From positions 310,001-374,000 of the forward strand of contig OZ252283.1 of the NCBI GenBank assembly GCA_965250025.1: 64,000 nucleotides of DNA. The letters run 5' to 3'. Each line of letters begins with the position of its first letter. Position 1 is the stretch's first letter. Shown piece by piece: positions 1 through 9,085 of this stretch. The stretch comes from CBDDLD01 sp965250025 (GTDB lineage Bacteria; Bacteroidota; Bacteroidia; Flavobacteriales; Flavobacteriaceae). Both the position numbers and the translations under genes were made by a program. The notes under the pieces were generated by a model. The model was not told where the DNA came from, made no database searches, and worked only from the letters and a program-made list of their open reading frames with translations.

Positions 1-390
1 CCAGGCAGAAACCAACATACGTCTGCTATCTGGATTAGCTTTTAAGGTGTCTATCACCTCTTTGATCTGATCTATTTCTTCACTATTCCAGTTGCGCCAT
101 TGGTGACCATAAACAGGGCCTAAATCGCCATTCTCATCAGCCCATTCGTTCCAAATACGCACACCATTTTCAGTAAGGTATTTGATATTGGTGTCACCCT
201 TTAAAAACCATAAAAGTTCATAGATAATGGATTTTAAGTGAAGTTTTTTCGTGGTAACCATGGGGAAACCTTCACTGAGATCAAAACGCATTTGATATCC
301 AAAAACACTTTTTGTACCCGTACCCGTACGGTCACTTTTTTCATTGCCGTGTTCCAGAACGTGCTTAACAAGATTATGATATTGCTGCAT
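1..390 (-). CDS. thyA: Thymidylate synthase, N-terminal 130 residues (cut by window edge)
   Basis: Converts dUMP to dTMP using methylene-tetrahydrofolate, the last step of de novo dTMP synthesis in the cytoplasm. The reading frame starts at the ATG whose first base is 390 and stays open to base 1. The N-terminal phosphate-binding segment SDRTGTGTKS, the TTKKLHLKSIIYELLWFLKGDTN stretch (split here as TTKKLHLKS and ELLWFLKGDTN) and GPVYGHQWRNW are typical of ThyA. The catalytic Cys lies beyond the window, so completeness cannot be judged. The upstream gene on the same strand is a nucleoside transporter 84 bp away, so the two may share a nucleotide-metabolism context. Identification is secure. 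Confidence 0.96.
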   Translation of the reverse strand, partial: MQQYHNLVKHVLEHGNEKSDRTGTGTKSVFGYQMRFDLSEGFPMVTTKKLHLKSIIYELLWFLKGDTNIKYLTENGVRIWNEWADENGDLGPVYGHQWRNWNSEEIDQIKEVIDTLKANPDSRRMLVSAW

Positions 391-474
391 ATGCTTAAGT
401 CATTTTTCAGAAACTAAAAATAGACATTAGAGCGGAAAAGAAAACTTATGAAGAGTGATTAATATCAAAAGTTA

Positions 475-2169
475 TTAACCAATGATCATTCCGGCAATTG
501 TAGCAGATATTAAAGAAGCGATCGTACCCCCAATTAGGGCTTTGATACCAAATTTTGAAAGTTGCTTACGTTGTCCTGGAGCCAGAGATCCTATACCTCC
601 GATTTGAATACCTATAGAAGCAAAGTTAGCAAAACCACAAAGCATATACGTGGCCATAATAATTGACTTTTCGTAATTGAGATGCGTAGCGTTGGCAACA
701 TTTTTCAGATCTGCCAACTGAATATAACCGATGAATTCACTGGCAGCCAACTTTATGCCTAATAACTGTCCCATAAGAGCCATATCTTCTTTAGCAACGC
801 CTATGAGCCACATTAGAGGAGCGAACAGATAACCCAAAAGCATCTCCAGCGATAAACTTTGATAAGGGGTATTATTAACAACCCAAGTGTTTAGTGTAGT
901 GATGTCTCCAACCCACCCCAAAATACCATTGACCATGGCAATAAATGCTACAAATACCAAAAGCATGGCACCTACATTGACAGCAAGTCTTAAGCCTTCG
1001 GTAGTACCATTAGCAATAGCATCTAGGATATTGGCGCCAATTTTTTCCTGAGAAACAGAAACATCGGTATTGATCTTTTCGGTTTGTGGGAATAAGATCT
1101 TAGAAATCACTATAGCGCCGGGCGCTGCCATCACTGATGCCGCCAATAAATGTTTCGCATAGAACAATCGTAATTCGGGATCATCACCACCCAAAAAGCC
1201 AATATAAGCAGCAAGCACGGCACCTGCAACAGTAGCCATACCACCGATCATAACCAGAAGAATTTCTGATTTGGTCATTTTTTCCAGATAAGCCTTGATT
1301 AAAAGTGGAGCCTCGGTTTGACCAAGAAAAATATTGCCGGCCACACTAAGGCTTTCAGCACCTGATATTTTGAGGGCTTTAGATAACAACCAAGCCATGG
1401 CTTTAACCACTTTTTGAATGATGCCCAAATAGAATAATAAGGACGTTAATGCTGAAAAGAATATTATGGTTGGTAATACCTGGAACGCAAATATAAATCC
1501 AAAAGTATCCATATCGACTACCAGACCTTCAAATAAGAACTTACTTCCGGCTCTAGTAAAATCCAAGACACTTACAAAAAGACTTCCAACCCATTCAAAT
1601 GCATTTTTAACAAAAGATACTTTAAGTACGCCTATAGCTATAAGGAGTTGAAACGCGAGACCAATACCTACAGTTTTCCAATTAACGGCTTTTCTATTGC
1701 TACTAAACAAGTAAGCTATAAAAATAAGCACCAGCATCCCCAACATACCTCTCCATAAACTATTGAAAGAAAACCCTTGACTAGGCGCTATGGTATCTGT
1801 TACAATTATCTTTTTTGAAAATGGCTTGTAATTGTAAAGCACATGGTTTTCTTGGAACACTAATGTAGAATCGGTAAATGTTTTTATTCTGTAATGTCTT
1901 ATAGTGTCATTAGGTTGCGAATAGTACAGCACCAAAACATTATTTTGATGTGTGTAATCACCAGAGGCTCTAAGCCCGTTTTTGGCATCAAGGCTGTAAT
2001 GAAATTTTCCTTTATTAAACGAAAGTGTATCGGTATCTGTAATTTCAAAAAGAGAATTCCCATTAACATCCGTAATGGATTCAAATTGCCACGTCTTTTC
2101 AAGATTTTGTGCTAATACAGATGATACTCCAAAACAGATAGCTACAAAAGCTGTAAAGAACCGACTCAT
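475..2169 (-). CDS. Concentrative nucleoside transporter with lipocalin-like N-terminal domain
   Basis: Na+- or H+-coupled nucleoside uptake through the inner membrane (CNT/NupC family). The protein is 564 residues, longer than bacterial NupC (about 400). The excess is at the N-terminus: a signal-peptide-like segment (residues 1-20), then about 100 residues resembling a lipocalin-type domain (TWQFESITDVNG, strand-rich). The CNT core starts near residue 135 and carries the family hallmark GNIFLGQTEAPLL and many hydrophobic segments. The start ATG at 2169 is the only good one and is directly followed by the export signal, so the extra domain is probably periplasmic. It sits 12 bp downstream of the DUF151 gene on the same strand, so they are probably cotranscribed. 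Confidence 0.9.
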   Translation of the reverse strand: MSRFFTAFVAICFGVSSVLAQNLEKTWQFESITDVNGNSLFEITDTDTLSFNKGKFHYSLDAKNGLRASGDYTHQNNVLVLYYSQPNDTIRHYRIKTFTDSTLVFQENHVLYNYKPFSKKIIVTDTIAPSQGFSFNSLWRGMLGMLVLIFIAYLFSSNRKAVNWKTVGIGLAFQLLIAIGVLKVSFVKNAFEWVGSLFVSVLDFTRAGSKFLFEGLVVDMDTFGFIFAFQVLPTIIFFSALTSLLFYLGIIQKVVKAMAWLLSKALKISGAESLSVAGNIFLGQTEAPLLIKAYLEKMTKSEILLVMIGGMATVAGAVLAAYIGFLGGDDPELRLFYAKHLLAASVMAAPGAIVISKILFPQTEKINTDVSVSQEKIGANILDAIANGTTEGLRLAVNVGAMLLVFVAFIAMVNGILGWVGDITTLNTWVVNNTPYQSLSLEMLLGYLFAPLMWLIGVAKEDMALMGQLLGIKLAASEFIGYIQLADLKNVANATHLNYEKSIIMATYMLCGFANFASIGIQIGGIGSLAPGQRKQLSKFGIKALIGGTIASLISATIAGMIIG

Positions 2170-2181
2170 ATAAAATAGGAT

Positions 2182-2796
2182 TTATCGTTTAGAAATTTCG
2201 TCTCTCAGTTTGGCTGCCAATTCGTAGTCTTCATTAGCAACAGCTTCGTCTAAGAGTGAATGAAGCTCGTCTAGAGATTTATCTTTGTAATTATCCTGAC
2301 TTATGGCTGCGGTTTCTATTTCTTCAGCAATAATATCATCAACAAGAATACTGTCTTGTTCTTGATCTTCTTTTTTAGGATTTACTTTTAGATAGATACC
2401 TGCCTTGTCAAGAATGTTTTTGTATGTAAAAATAGGCGCCTGAAAACGTAGTGCTAAGGCAATAGCATCACTAGTTCGGGCATCGATGATCTCTTCAATT
2501 TTATCGCGTTCACAGATTAAACTTGAATAAAACACACCATCTACCAATTTATGGATAATGACCTGCTTCACTACGATATCAAATCGATCAGCAAAATTTT
2601 TAAATAAATCATGGGTGAGTGGTCTTGGAGGTCGTATTTCTTTTTCTAAAGCAATGGCAATAGATTGTGCTTCAAAAGCTCCAATGACTATAGGTAATTT
2701 TCGATCACCTTCAACTTCATTAAGAATCAGGGCATAAGCGCCATTTTGAGTTTGGCTGTATGAGATCCCTTTAATATTTAGACGAACTAAGCTCAT
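2182..2796 (-). CDS. DUF151 bifunctional-nuclease family protein with UVR motif
   Basis: A 204-residue cytoplasmic protein. Residues 1 to about 140 match the DUF151 ('bifunctional nuclease') fold, with IVIGAFEAQSIAIALE and the conserved DARTSDAIALALR stretch. After an acidic linker the last 35 residues form a UvrB/UvrC-type motif (LLDEAVANEDYELAAKLRDEI), a protein-interaction helix pair. Plant homologues have RNase/DNase activity; the bacterial role is not established. It follows etfA on the same strand after a 114-bp gap containing a large hairpin (2813-2886), and precedes the nucleoside transporter by 12 bp. Confidence 0.88.
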   Translation of the reverse strand: MSLVRLNIKGISYSQTQNGAYALILNEVEGDRKLPIVIGAFEAQSIAIALEKEIRPPRPLTHDLFKNFADRFDIVVKQVIIHKLVDGVFYSSLICERDKIEEIIDARTSDAIALALRFQAPIFTYKNILDKAGIYLKVNPKKEDQEQDSILVDDIIAEEIETAAISQDNYKDKSLDELHSLLDEAVANEDYELAAKLRDEISKR

Positions 2797-2812
2797 AATT
2801 TATAAAACGCAA

Positions 2813-2886
2813 AGAACTGTTTAAATTAGGACTTTACCAAACTGCATATCGCAGATTTCGCATTTTGTGCTAATCTAAACAGTCCT
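2813..2886 (-). promoter_or_regulatory. Long hairpin in the leader of the DUF151 gene
   Basis: Arms at 2870-2886 and 2813-2829 give 17 contiguous pairs in minus-strand RNA, two of them G-U. In plus-strand RNA those two become A/C mismatches, so the fold favours the minus transcript that enters the DUF151 gene. The 40-nt loop contains a smaller CTGC/GCAG hairpin. The proximal AGGACT of the upstream arm could instead pair with AGTCCT at 2828-2833 (minus-strand sense), an alternative fold. It could be an etfA terminator-like or processing structure, or a regulatory leader; no long U-tract follows. Confidence 0.45.
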
Positions 2887-2910
2887 TTATATAACTACAA
2901 GTTAATAAAA

Positions 2911-3873
2911 TTATGCGTTTTGAGCTTTAAAAGCTTTCAATTTTTCTGTAAGCTTAGGAACCACTTCAAAAGCATCTCCAACAATACCATAATCGGCAGC
3001 TTTAAAGAATGGAGCTTCAGGGTCGGTGTTGATAACGACCTTAACTTTAGAAGCATTGATTCCTGCTAAATGTTGTATGGCTCCAGAGATACCAATGGCA
3101 ATATATAAGTTTGAAGCTACAGGCTTTCCTGTTTGCCCTACGTGTTCACTATGAGGTCTCCAACCCAAATCAGAAACAGGTTTTGAGCATGCTGTTGCAG
3201 CACCCAAAACATCAGCCAAGTCTTCCACTAAGCCCCAGTTCTCAGGACCTTTTAATCCTCTACCACCAGAGACTACAATCTCAGCATCAGCTATAGTAAC
3301 TTTATCAGTAGCTTTATCTACAGACTCTACTTGGACTCCAGATTCAGGTAGTGAAGGTGAAAAGTCTTCGGCAGTTGCATTTCCGGATTGTTCTACAAGC
3401 CCAAATGCATTATTAGATAAACCAACAAGTTTGATGTCTGTATTAATCTCGGTATTAGCAAATGCTTTATTGGTGAAAGCCGTACGCTTAACAGTAAATG
3501 GAGATACGTTAGATGGTACTTCCACAACATTAGACACATAACCGGCATTAAGACCAACCGCTAATATTGGTGCTAAATATTTACTGTCGGCACTCGAGCT
3601 GATGACAACTACTTTTGCGCCTTCTTTCACTGCGGCTTGCTGAATGGCTGAAGCATAGGTTTTGGCATCAAATGTATCTAAAGCGCTGTTTTTAACATTC
3701 AATACTTTATCTACACCATAGGCTCCTAACGCAGAATGATCGTTAGCATTGATAGCAACTGCAGTAACAGTTGTTCCCATTTGATTGGCTATGGCTTTGG
3801 CATATGAGGCCACTTCATAAGCGCCTTTTTTGAAATTTCCTTTATCGGATTCTGTATATACTAAAACGGACAT
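2911..3873 (-). CDS. etfA: Electron transfer flavoprotein subunit alpha
   Basis: With EtfB it forms the FAD/AMP-containing ETF that takes electrons from acyl-CoA dehydrogenases (fatty acid and branched-chain amino acid oxidation) and passes them to ETF:quinone oxidoreductase. The length of 320 residues is normal. The C-terminal FAD-binding half shows SGGRGLKGPENW, SDLGWRPHSEHVGQTGK, AIGISGAIQHLAG and NTDPEAPFFKAADYGIVGD. The gene starts 18 bp after etfB on the same strand, so they form an operon. Confidence 0.97.
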   Translation of the reverse strand: MSVLVYTESDKGNFKKGAYEVASYAKAIANQMGTTVTAVAINANDHSALGAYGVDKVLNVKNSALDTFDAKTYASAIQQAAVKEGAKVVVISSSADSKYLAPILAVGLNAGYVSNVVEVPSNVSPFTVKRTAFTNKAFANTEINTDIKLVGLSNNAFGLVEQSGNATAEDFSPSLPESGVQVESVDKATDKVTIADAEIVVSGGRGLKGPENWGLVEDLADVLGAATACSKPVSDLGWRPHSEHVGQTGKPVASNLYIAIGISGAIQHLAGINASKVKVVINTDPEAPFFKAADYGIVGDAFEVVPKLTEKLKAFKAQNA

Positions 3874-3891
3874 GTTCTTTATGTTTTTAAG

Positions 3892-4638
3892 TTAAATGAC
3901 TTTAGCTTCATTATGAAGTAAACTCACTAATTCATCAATATTATCGGCATCTACTAATTTAACAGCGCCTTTAGGAGCTGGCTTTTCATAGCTTACGGCT
4001 TTTGTTTCCGCATTACCATCTACAGGTTCTACAACATTCAATGGCTTTTTTCTAGCCATCATAATTCCTCTCATATTTGGTATTCTCAGGTCGCTTTCTT
4101 CAACTAAACCTTTTTGACCACCTATAACCAGTGGAAGAGAGGTGCTTACAGATTCTTTACCGCCATCAATCTCTCGTGTAGCTTTTGCATTGGTTCCCTC
4201 TACTTCAAGTTGAATACAATTGGTTACAAAGTTAGCGTCCATCATAGATGCCACCATCCCCGGAACCATACCGCCATTATAGTCGATAGATTCTCTACCT
4301 GCAATAACCAAATCATAACCCCCATCGGTAGCTATTTTAGCCAGTTGCTTAGCTACAGCAAAACCATCAGTTGCAGCTGTATTTACTCGGATAGCAGTAT
4401 CTGCTCCAATGGCCAAAGCTTTACGGAGTGTTGGTTCGGTTTCTGGACCTCCTACATTGACAACGTCTACACTAGCGCCTTGCTTTTCTTTGAACCACAT
4501 GGCACGAGTAAGCCCAAATTCATCATTAGGATTGATAACAAACTGCACACCATTGGTATCAAATTTGGTGTCACCATCCGTAAAATTAATCTTCGATGTT
4601 GTATCAGGTACATGGCTAATACACACTAAAATTTTCAT
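3892..4638 (-). CDS. etfB: Electron transfer flavoprotein subunit beta
   Basis: Beta subunit of ETF, 248 residues, full length. It starts MKILVCISHVPDTTSKI and contains the conserved INPNDEFGL and AGRESIDYNGGMVPGMVASM segments around the AMP site. It is first gene of the etfBA operon and divergent from pdhB. The 157-bp shared upstream region holds a perfect 22-bp palindrome (4704-4725) that lies 65 bp upstream of the start codon, well placed for repression or activation. Confidence 0.97.
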   Translation of the reverse strand: MKILVCISHVPDTTSKINFTDGDTKFDTNGVQFVINPNDEFGLTRAMWFKEKQGASVDVVNVGGPETEPTLRKALAIGADTAIRVNTAATDGFAVAKQLAKIATDGGYDLVIAGRESIDYNGGMVPGMVASMMDANFVTNCIQLEVEGTNAKATREIDGGKESVSTSLPLVIGGQKGLVEESDLRIPNMRGIMMARKKPLNVVEPVDGNAETKAVSYEKPAPKGAVKLVDADNIDELVSLLHNEAKVI

Positions 4639-4703
4639 ATGTTTTATTGTTTATTAAGTATAATTTTTAAGAGTTTACGAAGGTAAATATTTTATTTTGA
4701 ATT

Positions 4704-4725
4704 TTTACTATGCATGCATAGTAAA
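4704..4725. promoter_or_regulatory. Perfect 22-bp palindrome between etfBA and pdhB (candidate operator)
   Basis: Half-site TTTACTATGCA (4704-4714) is followed immediately by its exact reverse complement (4715-4725). The size and perfect dyad are typical of a dimeric regulator site (TetR or MarR class). It lies between divergent genes, closer to the pdhB promoter box at 4766. No regulator gene is adjacent. Confidence 0.6.
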
Positions 4726-4765
4726 TTTTAAATTAATCTTATTTATATAGTGTTTCATTTATTCC

Positions 4766-4773
4766 TATTTTTG
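4766..4773 (+). promoter_or_regulatory. Promoter -7 box of pdhB
   Basis: TATTTTTG is an exact match to the Bacteroidetes TAnnTTTG element, 22 bp upstream of the pdhB ATG (4796). No clear -33 TTG is seen at the expected spacing, which fits a promoter needing an activator. Confidence 0.5.
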
Positions 4774-4795
4774 CTTTTCATTAAAAACGTTGTTG

Positions 4796-5773
4796 ATGAA
4801 AACGATTCAATTTAGAGAGGCCATAGCAGAAGCTATGAGCGAAGAAATGCGAAGAGATGAAAGCATTTATTTAATGGGAGAGGAAGTTGCCGAATATAAT
4901 GGTGCTTACAAGGCTTCTAAAGGTATGTTGGATGAATTTGGACCTAAACGCGTTATTGATACGCCAATTGCTGAGTTAGGTTTTGCCGGTGTGGCCATTG
5001 GTTCTACAATGACAGGTAATAGACCTATCGTTGAATATATGACCTTTAACTTCTCTTTGGTAGGAATTGATCAGATTATTAACAATGCAGCCAAGATTAG
5101 ACAAATGTCCGGAGGTCAGTTCAAATGCCCAATAGTATTCAGAGGGCCTACAGCATCTGCTGGACAATTAGCGGCAACACATTCACAAGCTTTTGAAAGC
5201 TGGTTTGCCAATACACCGGGTTTAAAAGTAATAGTGCCTTCAAACCCTTATGACGCTAAAGGCTTATTAAAATCTGCCATCAGAGATGACGACCCTGTGA
5301 TTTTTATGGAAAGCGAACAGATGTATGGTGATAAAGGTGATGTCCCTGAAGGCGAATATACCATTCCTATTGGTGTGGCTGATATCAAAAGAGAAGGTAC
5401 TGACGTTACTATAGTATCTTTCGGAAAAATTATCAAAGAAGCATATAAAGCTGCTGATGCATTAGAAAAAGAAGGTATTTCCTGTGAGATTATAGATTTA
5501 CGTACCGTACGTCCAATGGATCATAAAGCGATATTGGATTCCGTTAAAAAAACCAACCGTTTGGTTATTCTAGAAGAAGCGTGGCCGTTTGGTAATGTAG
5601 CAACGGAAATTACATATCAGGTACAATCGCAAGTTTTTGACTACCTCGATGCCCCAATTATTAAAATAAATACAGCTGATACGCCGGCACCATACTCTCC
5701 GGTTTTATTGGAAGAATGGCTTCCCAATAGTGAAGATGTCATCAAGGCTGTAAAAAAAGTGATGTATAAATAA
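4796..5773 (+). CDS. pdhB: Pyruvate dehydrogenase E1 component subunit beta
   Basis: Beta chain of the heterotetrameric, thiamine-diphosphate dependent E1 of the pyruvate dehydrogenase complex, which decarboxylates pyruvate and acetylates the E2 lipoyl group. It has 325 residues with MGEEVAEYNGAYKASKGMLDEFG, DTPIAELGFAGVAIG and the C-terminal transketolase domain (LRTVRPMD, LEEAWPFGNV). ATG at 4796 is chosen over two in-frame TTGs just upstream, because it gives the normal MKTIQFREAI start. E1 alpha and E2 are not in the window. A DUF5686 gene follows after 87 bp. Confidence 0.95.
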   Translation: MKTIQFREAIAEAMSEEMRRDESIYLMGEEVAEYNGAYKASKGMLDEFGPKRVIDTPIAELGFAGVAIGSTMTGNRPIVEYMTFNFSLVGIDQIINNAAKIRQMSGGQFKCPIVFRGPTASAGQLAATHSQAFESWFANTPGLKVIVPSNPYDAKGLLKSAIRDDDPVIFMESEQMYGDKGDVPEGEYTIPIGVADIKREGTDVTIVSFGKIIKEAYKAADALEKEGISCEIIDLRTVRPMDHKAILDSVKKTNRLVILEEAWPFGNVATEITYQVQSQVFDYLDAPIIKINTADTPAPYSPVLLEEWLPNSEDVIKAVKKVMYK

Positions 5774-5860
5774 ATAAATTGCAGTTTTCTGCGTTGTATT
5801 AACTTCATTTATCAGTCAATAATTAAAAACTAGCACGATTGTTGATGAAGTTGTTCCACT

Positions 5861-8371
5861 ATGAGATTTAAACTACTTACTACATTTTTACTTTTTAGCT
5901 TTTTTTCTGCGTATTCCCAAACCAAGGTTAGCGGTTACGTTTACGATGAATACGATGAACCTGTAGCGTTTGCCAATGTCATTTTTAAAGGCTCTACTAC
6001 CGGTACTATTACTAATGAAAATGGGCGATTCTATTTGGAGTCGGATGAGAACTGGGATGCTTTAATAGTATCATTTCTTGGGTATGAAACCTATGAATAT
6101 AATATCGCGAAACGAGTCAATTACGATTTGAAATTTGTGCTAAAGGAAGAGGCCTCATCTTTAGATGAAGTGGTTATTGTTACTGGTAAGCAATCAAAGA
6201 AAGCTTCAGAGAATCCGGCCATACGCATTCTTAAGAAAATATGGGAACGTAAACGCCTTAATGGTTTAAAGCAGTTTAAACAGTATCAGTATAATAAATA
6301 CGAGAAGGTTGAGTTTGACCTTAATACCATAGACAGTGCGCTTATAAAAAGCAGACTTTTCAGAGGCATGGAGTTTGTATTTGATAAGGTGGATACCTCG
6401 AGAGTTACCGGAAAAACCTATTTGCCAATATTTTTGAACGAAGCAGTTTCCAAAGTTTATGGCGATAATATGATTAATAAGGAAAAGGAAGAGCTCCTTG
6501 GTAATAAAAATTCTGGGTTTAGCAATAATCAGGTCATCATCGATTTTGTAGATGATTTGTATTCAGATTATAATATATATGATAACTACTTGAAGTTTTT
6601 TGATAAGAGTTTTGTAAGCCCTTTATCAAGAACTGGAATCAATACCTATAATTATGTGTTGGCAGATAGTGCTTTTATAGATAACAAATGGTGTTATAAC
6701 ATTATCTATTATCCAAGGCGAAAAAACGAACTTACGTTTAAAGGTGATTTCTGGGTAGCAGATACCACATATGCCATAAAAGATATCAATATGCAAGCCT
6801 CGAAGAGTGCTAACATTAACTGGGTAAAAGAAATCTACATAGAACAGGAGTTCGAAGTGCTTAACGATTCTTTATTTCTAATCAAACGTGATTACATGCT
6901 CTCTGATTTTGCATTGAATAAGAAAGAAAAATCAAGAGGTGTCTATGGTAAGCGTACCACGTTATATGATAATTACATTTTTGATCAACCCAAAGACGAA
7001 AAGTTTTATGATGAAGAGGTGTACAATTATAACGAAGATGTGTACAACAGGGATGATGCATTTTGGAATACGAACCGATTAGAAGCGCTCAATAAGGATG
7101 AAAAGGGCGTCTATAAAATGTTAGACACCCTTAAAACCGTAAAAAAGTTTAAGCGCTTATATAATTTAGGAAGCATACTAGCCTCAGGATATATAGAATT
7201 TCCAAGCATTAACTTTGATTATGGACCTATCTTTTCCACATTTGGTTTTAATGAAGTTGAAGGTTTGCGTCTAAGAACAGGTGGGCGTACGTATTTTGGC
7301 CCCAATGATTTATGGCGCTTGGAAGGCTTTATAGCTTATGGATTTAGGGATGATAAATTTAAGTATGGCATATCAGGGAAATGGTTATTAGATAAGAAGA
7401 GTCGATTGACCCTCTTTGGTGGTAATAGACGTGATGTTGAACAGATTGGAGCCAGTTTAACAAGTTCTACAGATGTTTTAGGACGAAGTTTAGCCTCATC
7501 TGCTGTGGTAGGAACGGGCGCCAACGATAAGCTGACCAATATTAATCTTACTAATTTTGGAGCTTCCATAGAGCCGTTTAAGAATTTAGTTTTTAGACTT
7601 GATGGCAGTTACCGTGAGTTGAGATCAGCCTCTGATACATTTAGTTTAGATTATAACGATCCGGAATCTCCTACAGGCATATCCTCTAAAGTCAGACAGT
7701 TTGAAACCCGATTATCATTGGCCTATTATCCTAAGCGACAAATGACAGGTTTTGGAGTAGAACGCAAAGAAAAGAACGATGATTTTGCCCGACTCTTTTT
7801 TCAGGTAAGTAACGGTGATCGTAACCTGTTTGAAAGTGATTTTGATTATACTAAAGTACAGTTTTCATACATTCAACCATGGCAGGTAGGAGGTTTTGGA
7901 AGATTAGTGACTTCAGTAGAAACTGGGAAAACCTTTGGGGATGTACCCCTAGCACTATTGAGTGTTGTGCCAGGAAATCAAACGTATTTTTCCATATACA
8001 ATACGTTTCCACAGCTCGATTTCTATGAGTTTGTGACCGATACATATACCTCATTACATTTAGAACATAATTTTAACGGTAGAATATTTTCGAGAATACC
8101 GTTTTTAAAGAAGTACAACCTAAGAGCCATCCTGGGATTACGCGGTGTATGGGGTGATCTTTCTGCAGATAATATAGCTCTGAATACTACAGGCAATCCG
8201 GCAGAAATACCACTTCTGGCACCAGACAGTCGCATTTACTACGAGTATAGTTTTGGTATTGGTAACATCTTTAAAGTCTTTAGGCTGGACTTTAATTTTA
8301 GAGGAAACTATTTAGATAATCCAGATGCCAGACGCTTTGGAGTCACCGGAAGTTTTGGATTCTATTTTTAA
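5861..8371 (+). CDS. DUF5686 outer membrane protein with carboxypeptidase-regulatory-like domain
   Basis: An 836-residue exported protein. It has a signal peptide (residues 1-19, ending AYSQ), then a carboxypeptidase-D-regulatory-like beta-sandwich (about 22-105: VSGYVYDEYDEPVAFANVIFKG, split as VSGYVYDEYDEP and VAFANVIFKG). A long DUF5686 region follows with many aromatic alternating strands, and it ends in GSFGFYF, a typical outer membrane barrel terminus. The family is common in Bacteroidetes and its function is unknown. It is in the same orientation as pdhB (87-bp gap), and its stop is 5 bp from the stop of the convergent lipoprotein gene. Confidence 0.88.
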   Translation: MRFKLLTTFLLFSFFSAYSQTKVSGYVYDEYDEPVAFANVIFKGSTTGTITNENGRFYLESDENWDALIVSFLGYETYEYNIAKRVNYDLKFVLKEEASSLDEVVIVTGKQSKKASENPAIRILKKIWERKRLNGLKQFKQYQYNKYEKVEFDLNTIDSALIKSRLFRGMEFVFDKVDTSRVTGKTYLPIFLNEAVSKVYGDNMINKEKEELLGNKNSGFSNNQVIIDFVDDLYSDYNIYDNYLKFFDKSFVSPLSRTGINTYNYVLADSAFIDNKWCYNIIYYPRRKNELTFKGDFWVADTTYAIKDINMQASKSANINWVKEIYIEQEFEVLNDSLFLIKRDYMLSDFALNKKEKSRGVYGKRTTLYDNYIFDQPKDEKFYDEEVYNYNEDVYNRDDAFWNTNRLEALNKDEKGVYKMLDTLKTVKKFKRLYNLGSILASGYIEFPSINFDYGPIFSTFGFNEVEGLRLRTGGRTYFGPNDLWRLEGFIAYGFRDDKFKYGISGKWLLDKKSRLTLFGGNRRDVEQIGASLTSSTDVLGRSLASSAVVGTGANDKLTNINLTNFGASIEPFKNLVFRLDGSYRELRSASDTFSLDYNDPESPTGISSKVRQFETRLSLAYYPKRQMTGFGVERKEKNDDFARLFFQVSNGDRNLFESDFDYTKVQFSYIQPWQVGGFGRLVTSVETGKTFGDVPLALLSVVPGNQTYFSIYNTFPQLDFYEFVTDTYTSLHLEHNFNGRIFSRIPFLKKYNLRAILGLRGVWGDLSADNIALNTTGNPAEIPLLAPDSRIYYEYSFGIGNIFKVFRLDFNFRGNYLDNPDARRFGVTGSFGFYF

Positions 8372-8376
8372 GACTC

Positions 8377-9036
8377 CTATATTTTTACTTTTTTTATCTG
8401 TCTGTTATAATTCTGCTTATCGGTTGCTTTAAATATACCTGACAGTTTTAAATCGACATTCAAATTCATAGATTCTAAAAAATCTAAAATATCATTAGAA
8501 TACAATTCAACAGCTTGACTTCTAAATGTAATTAGTCCGCTTTTACCTGTTTTAACAGAATAGAAATCACGCATTTTATTTAATTTGGTGCTATTTTTAG
8601 CCAAATCATAACCGCCTTCAGAAGGCATATAAAATCGATATTCCTCAGAAGATATTTTGATTAATATCCCAATACCTGTTTCGCTTTTTCCATTTTTGTT
8701 CCAACCTGTAGCTTGGACAATAAATTTATCTTTTACACGAGTTTCTTTTAGTCTTATATATATTTTTTCCTTGCCTTTGGAGTCTCCCATTTCGGCAACC
8801 CATATTTTACTTTTACTAAAAAAACCGGCATCTTTAAAGTAAAGGGTAGTTACAAGTTCTTCATCACCGTCTGAATTTATACCATAGCCAAGCCAGTATT
8901 TCTCTGAGACATTTATATCATCGCTATTTACATCTGTAAGTAATAGCCGTTCTGTCGTTATCCCTGAACAGCTTGATAATAAGGCGACTAAAAAGAGGTA
9001 TTTCAACAGATTGAGGGAGATGTATTTTTTTAGCAT
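8377..9036 (-). CDS. Hypothetical lipoprotein
   Basis: A 219-residue protein with a lipoprotein signal peptide: hydrophobic residues 8-20 followed by LSSC, so the mature N-terminus would be Cys23. The rest is beta-strand rich, charged, and without any motif I recognise. It lies downstream of the M1 peptidase on the same strand with a 49-bp gap and is probably cotranscribed with it. No terminator hairpin separates it from the convergent DUF5686 gene. Expected location: inner leaflet of the outer membrane or the surface. Confidence 0.75.
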   Translation of the reverse strand: MLKKYISLNLLKYLFLVALLSSCSGITTERLLLTDVNSDDINVSEKYWLGYGINSDGDEELVTTLYFKDAGFFSKSKIWVAEMGDSKGKEKIYIRLKETRVKDKFIVQATGWNKNGKSETGIGILIKISSEEYRFYMPSEGGYDLAKNSTKLNKMRDFYSVKTGKSGLITFRSQAVELYSNDILDFLESMNLNVDLKLSGIFKATDKQNYNRQIKKVKI

Positions 9037-9085
9037 GTGACAGTCGTTTTTAATAGCTCCCTAAAGTTATGTAAAATCTCAGAGA

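Noticed and set aside
4114..4629. Plus-strand 171-codon open frame opposite etfB
   Set aside because: Antisense shadow of a certain gene; Cys/His/Ile-rich composition without any domain.
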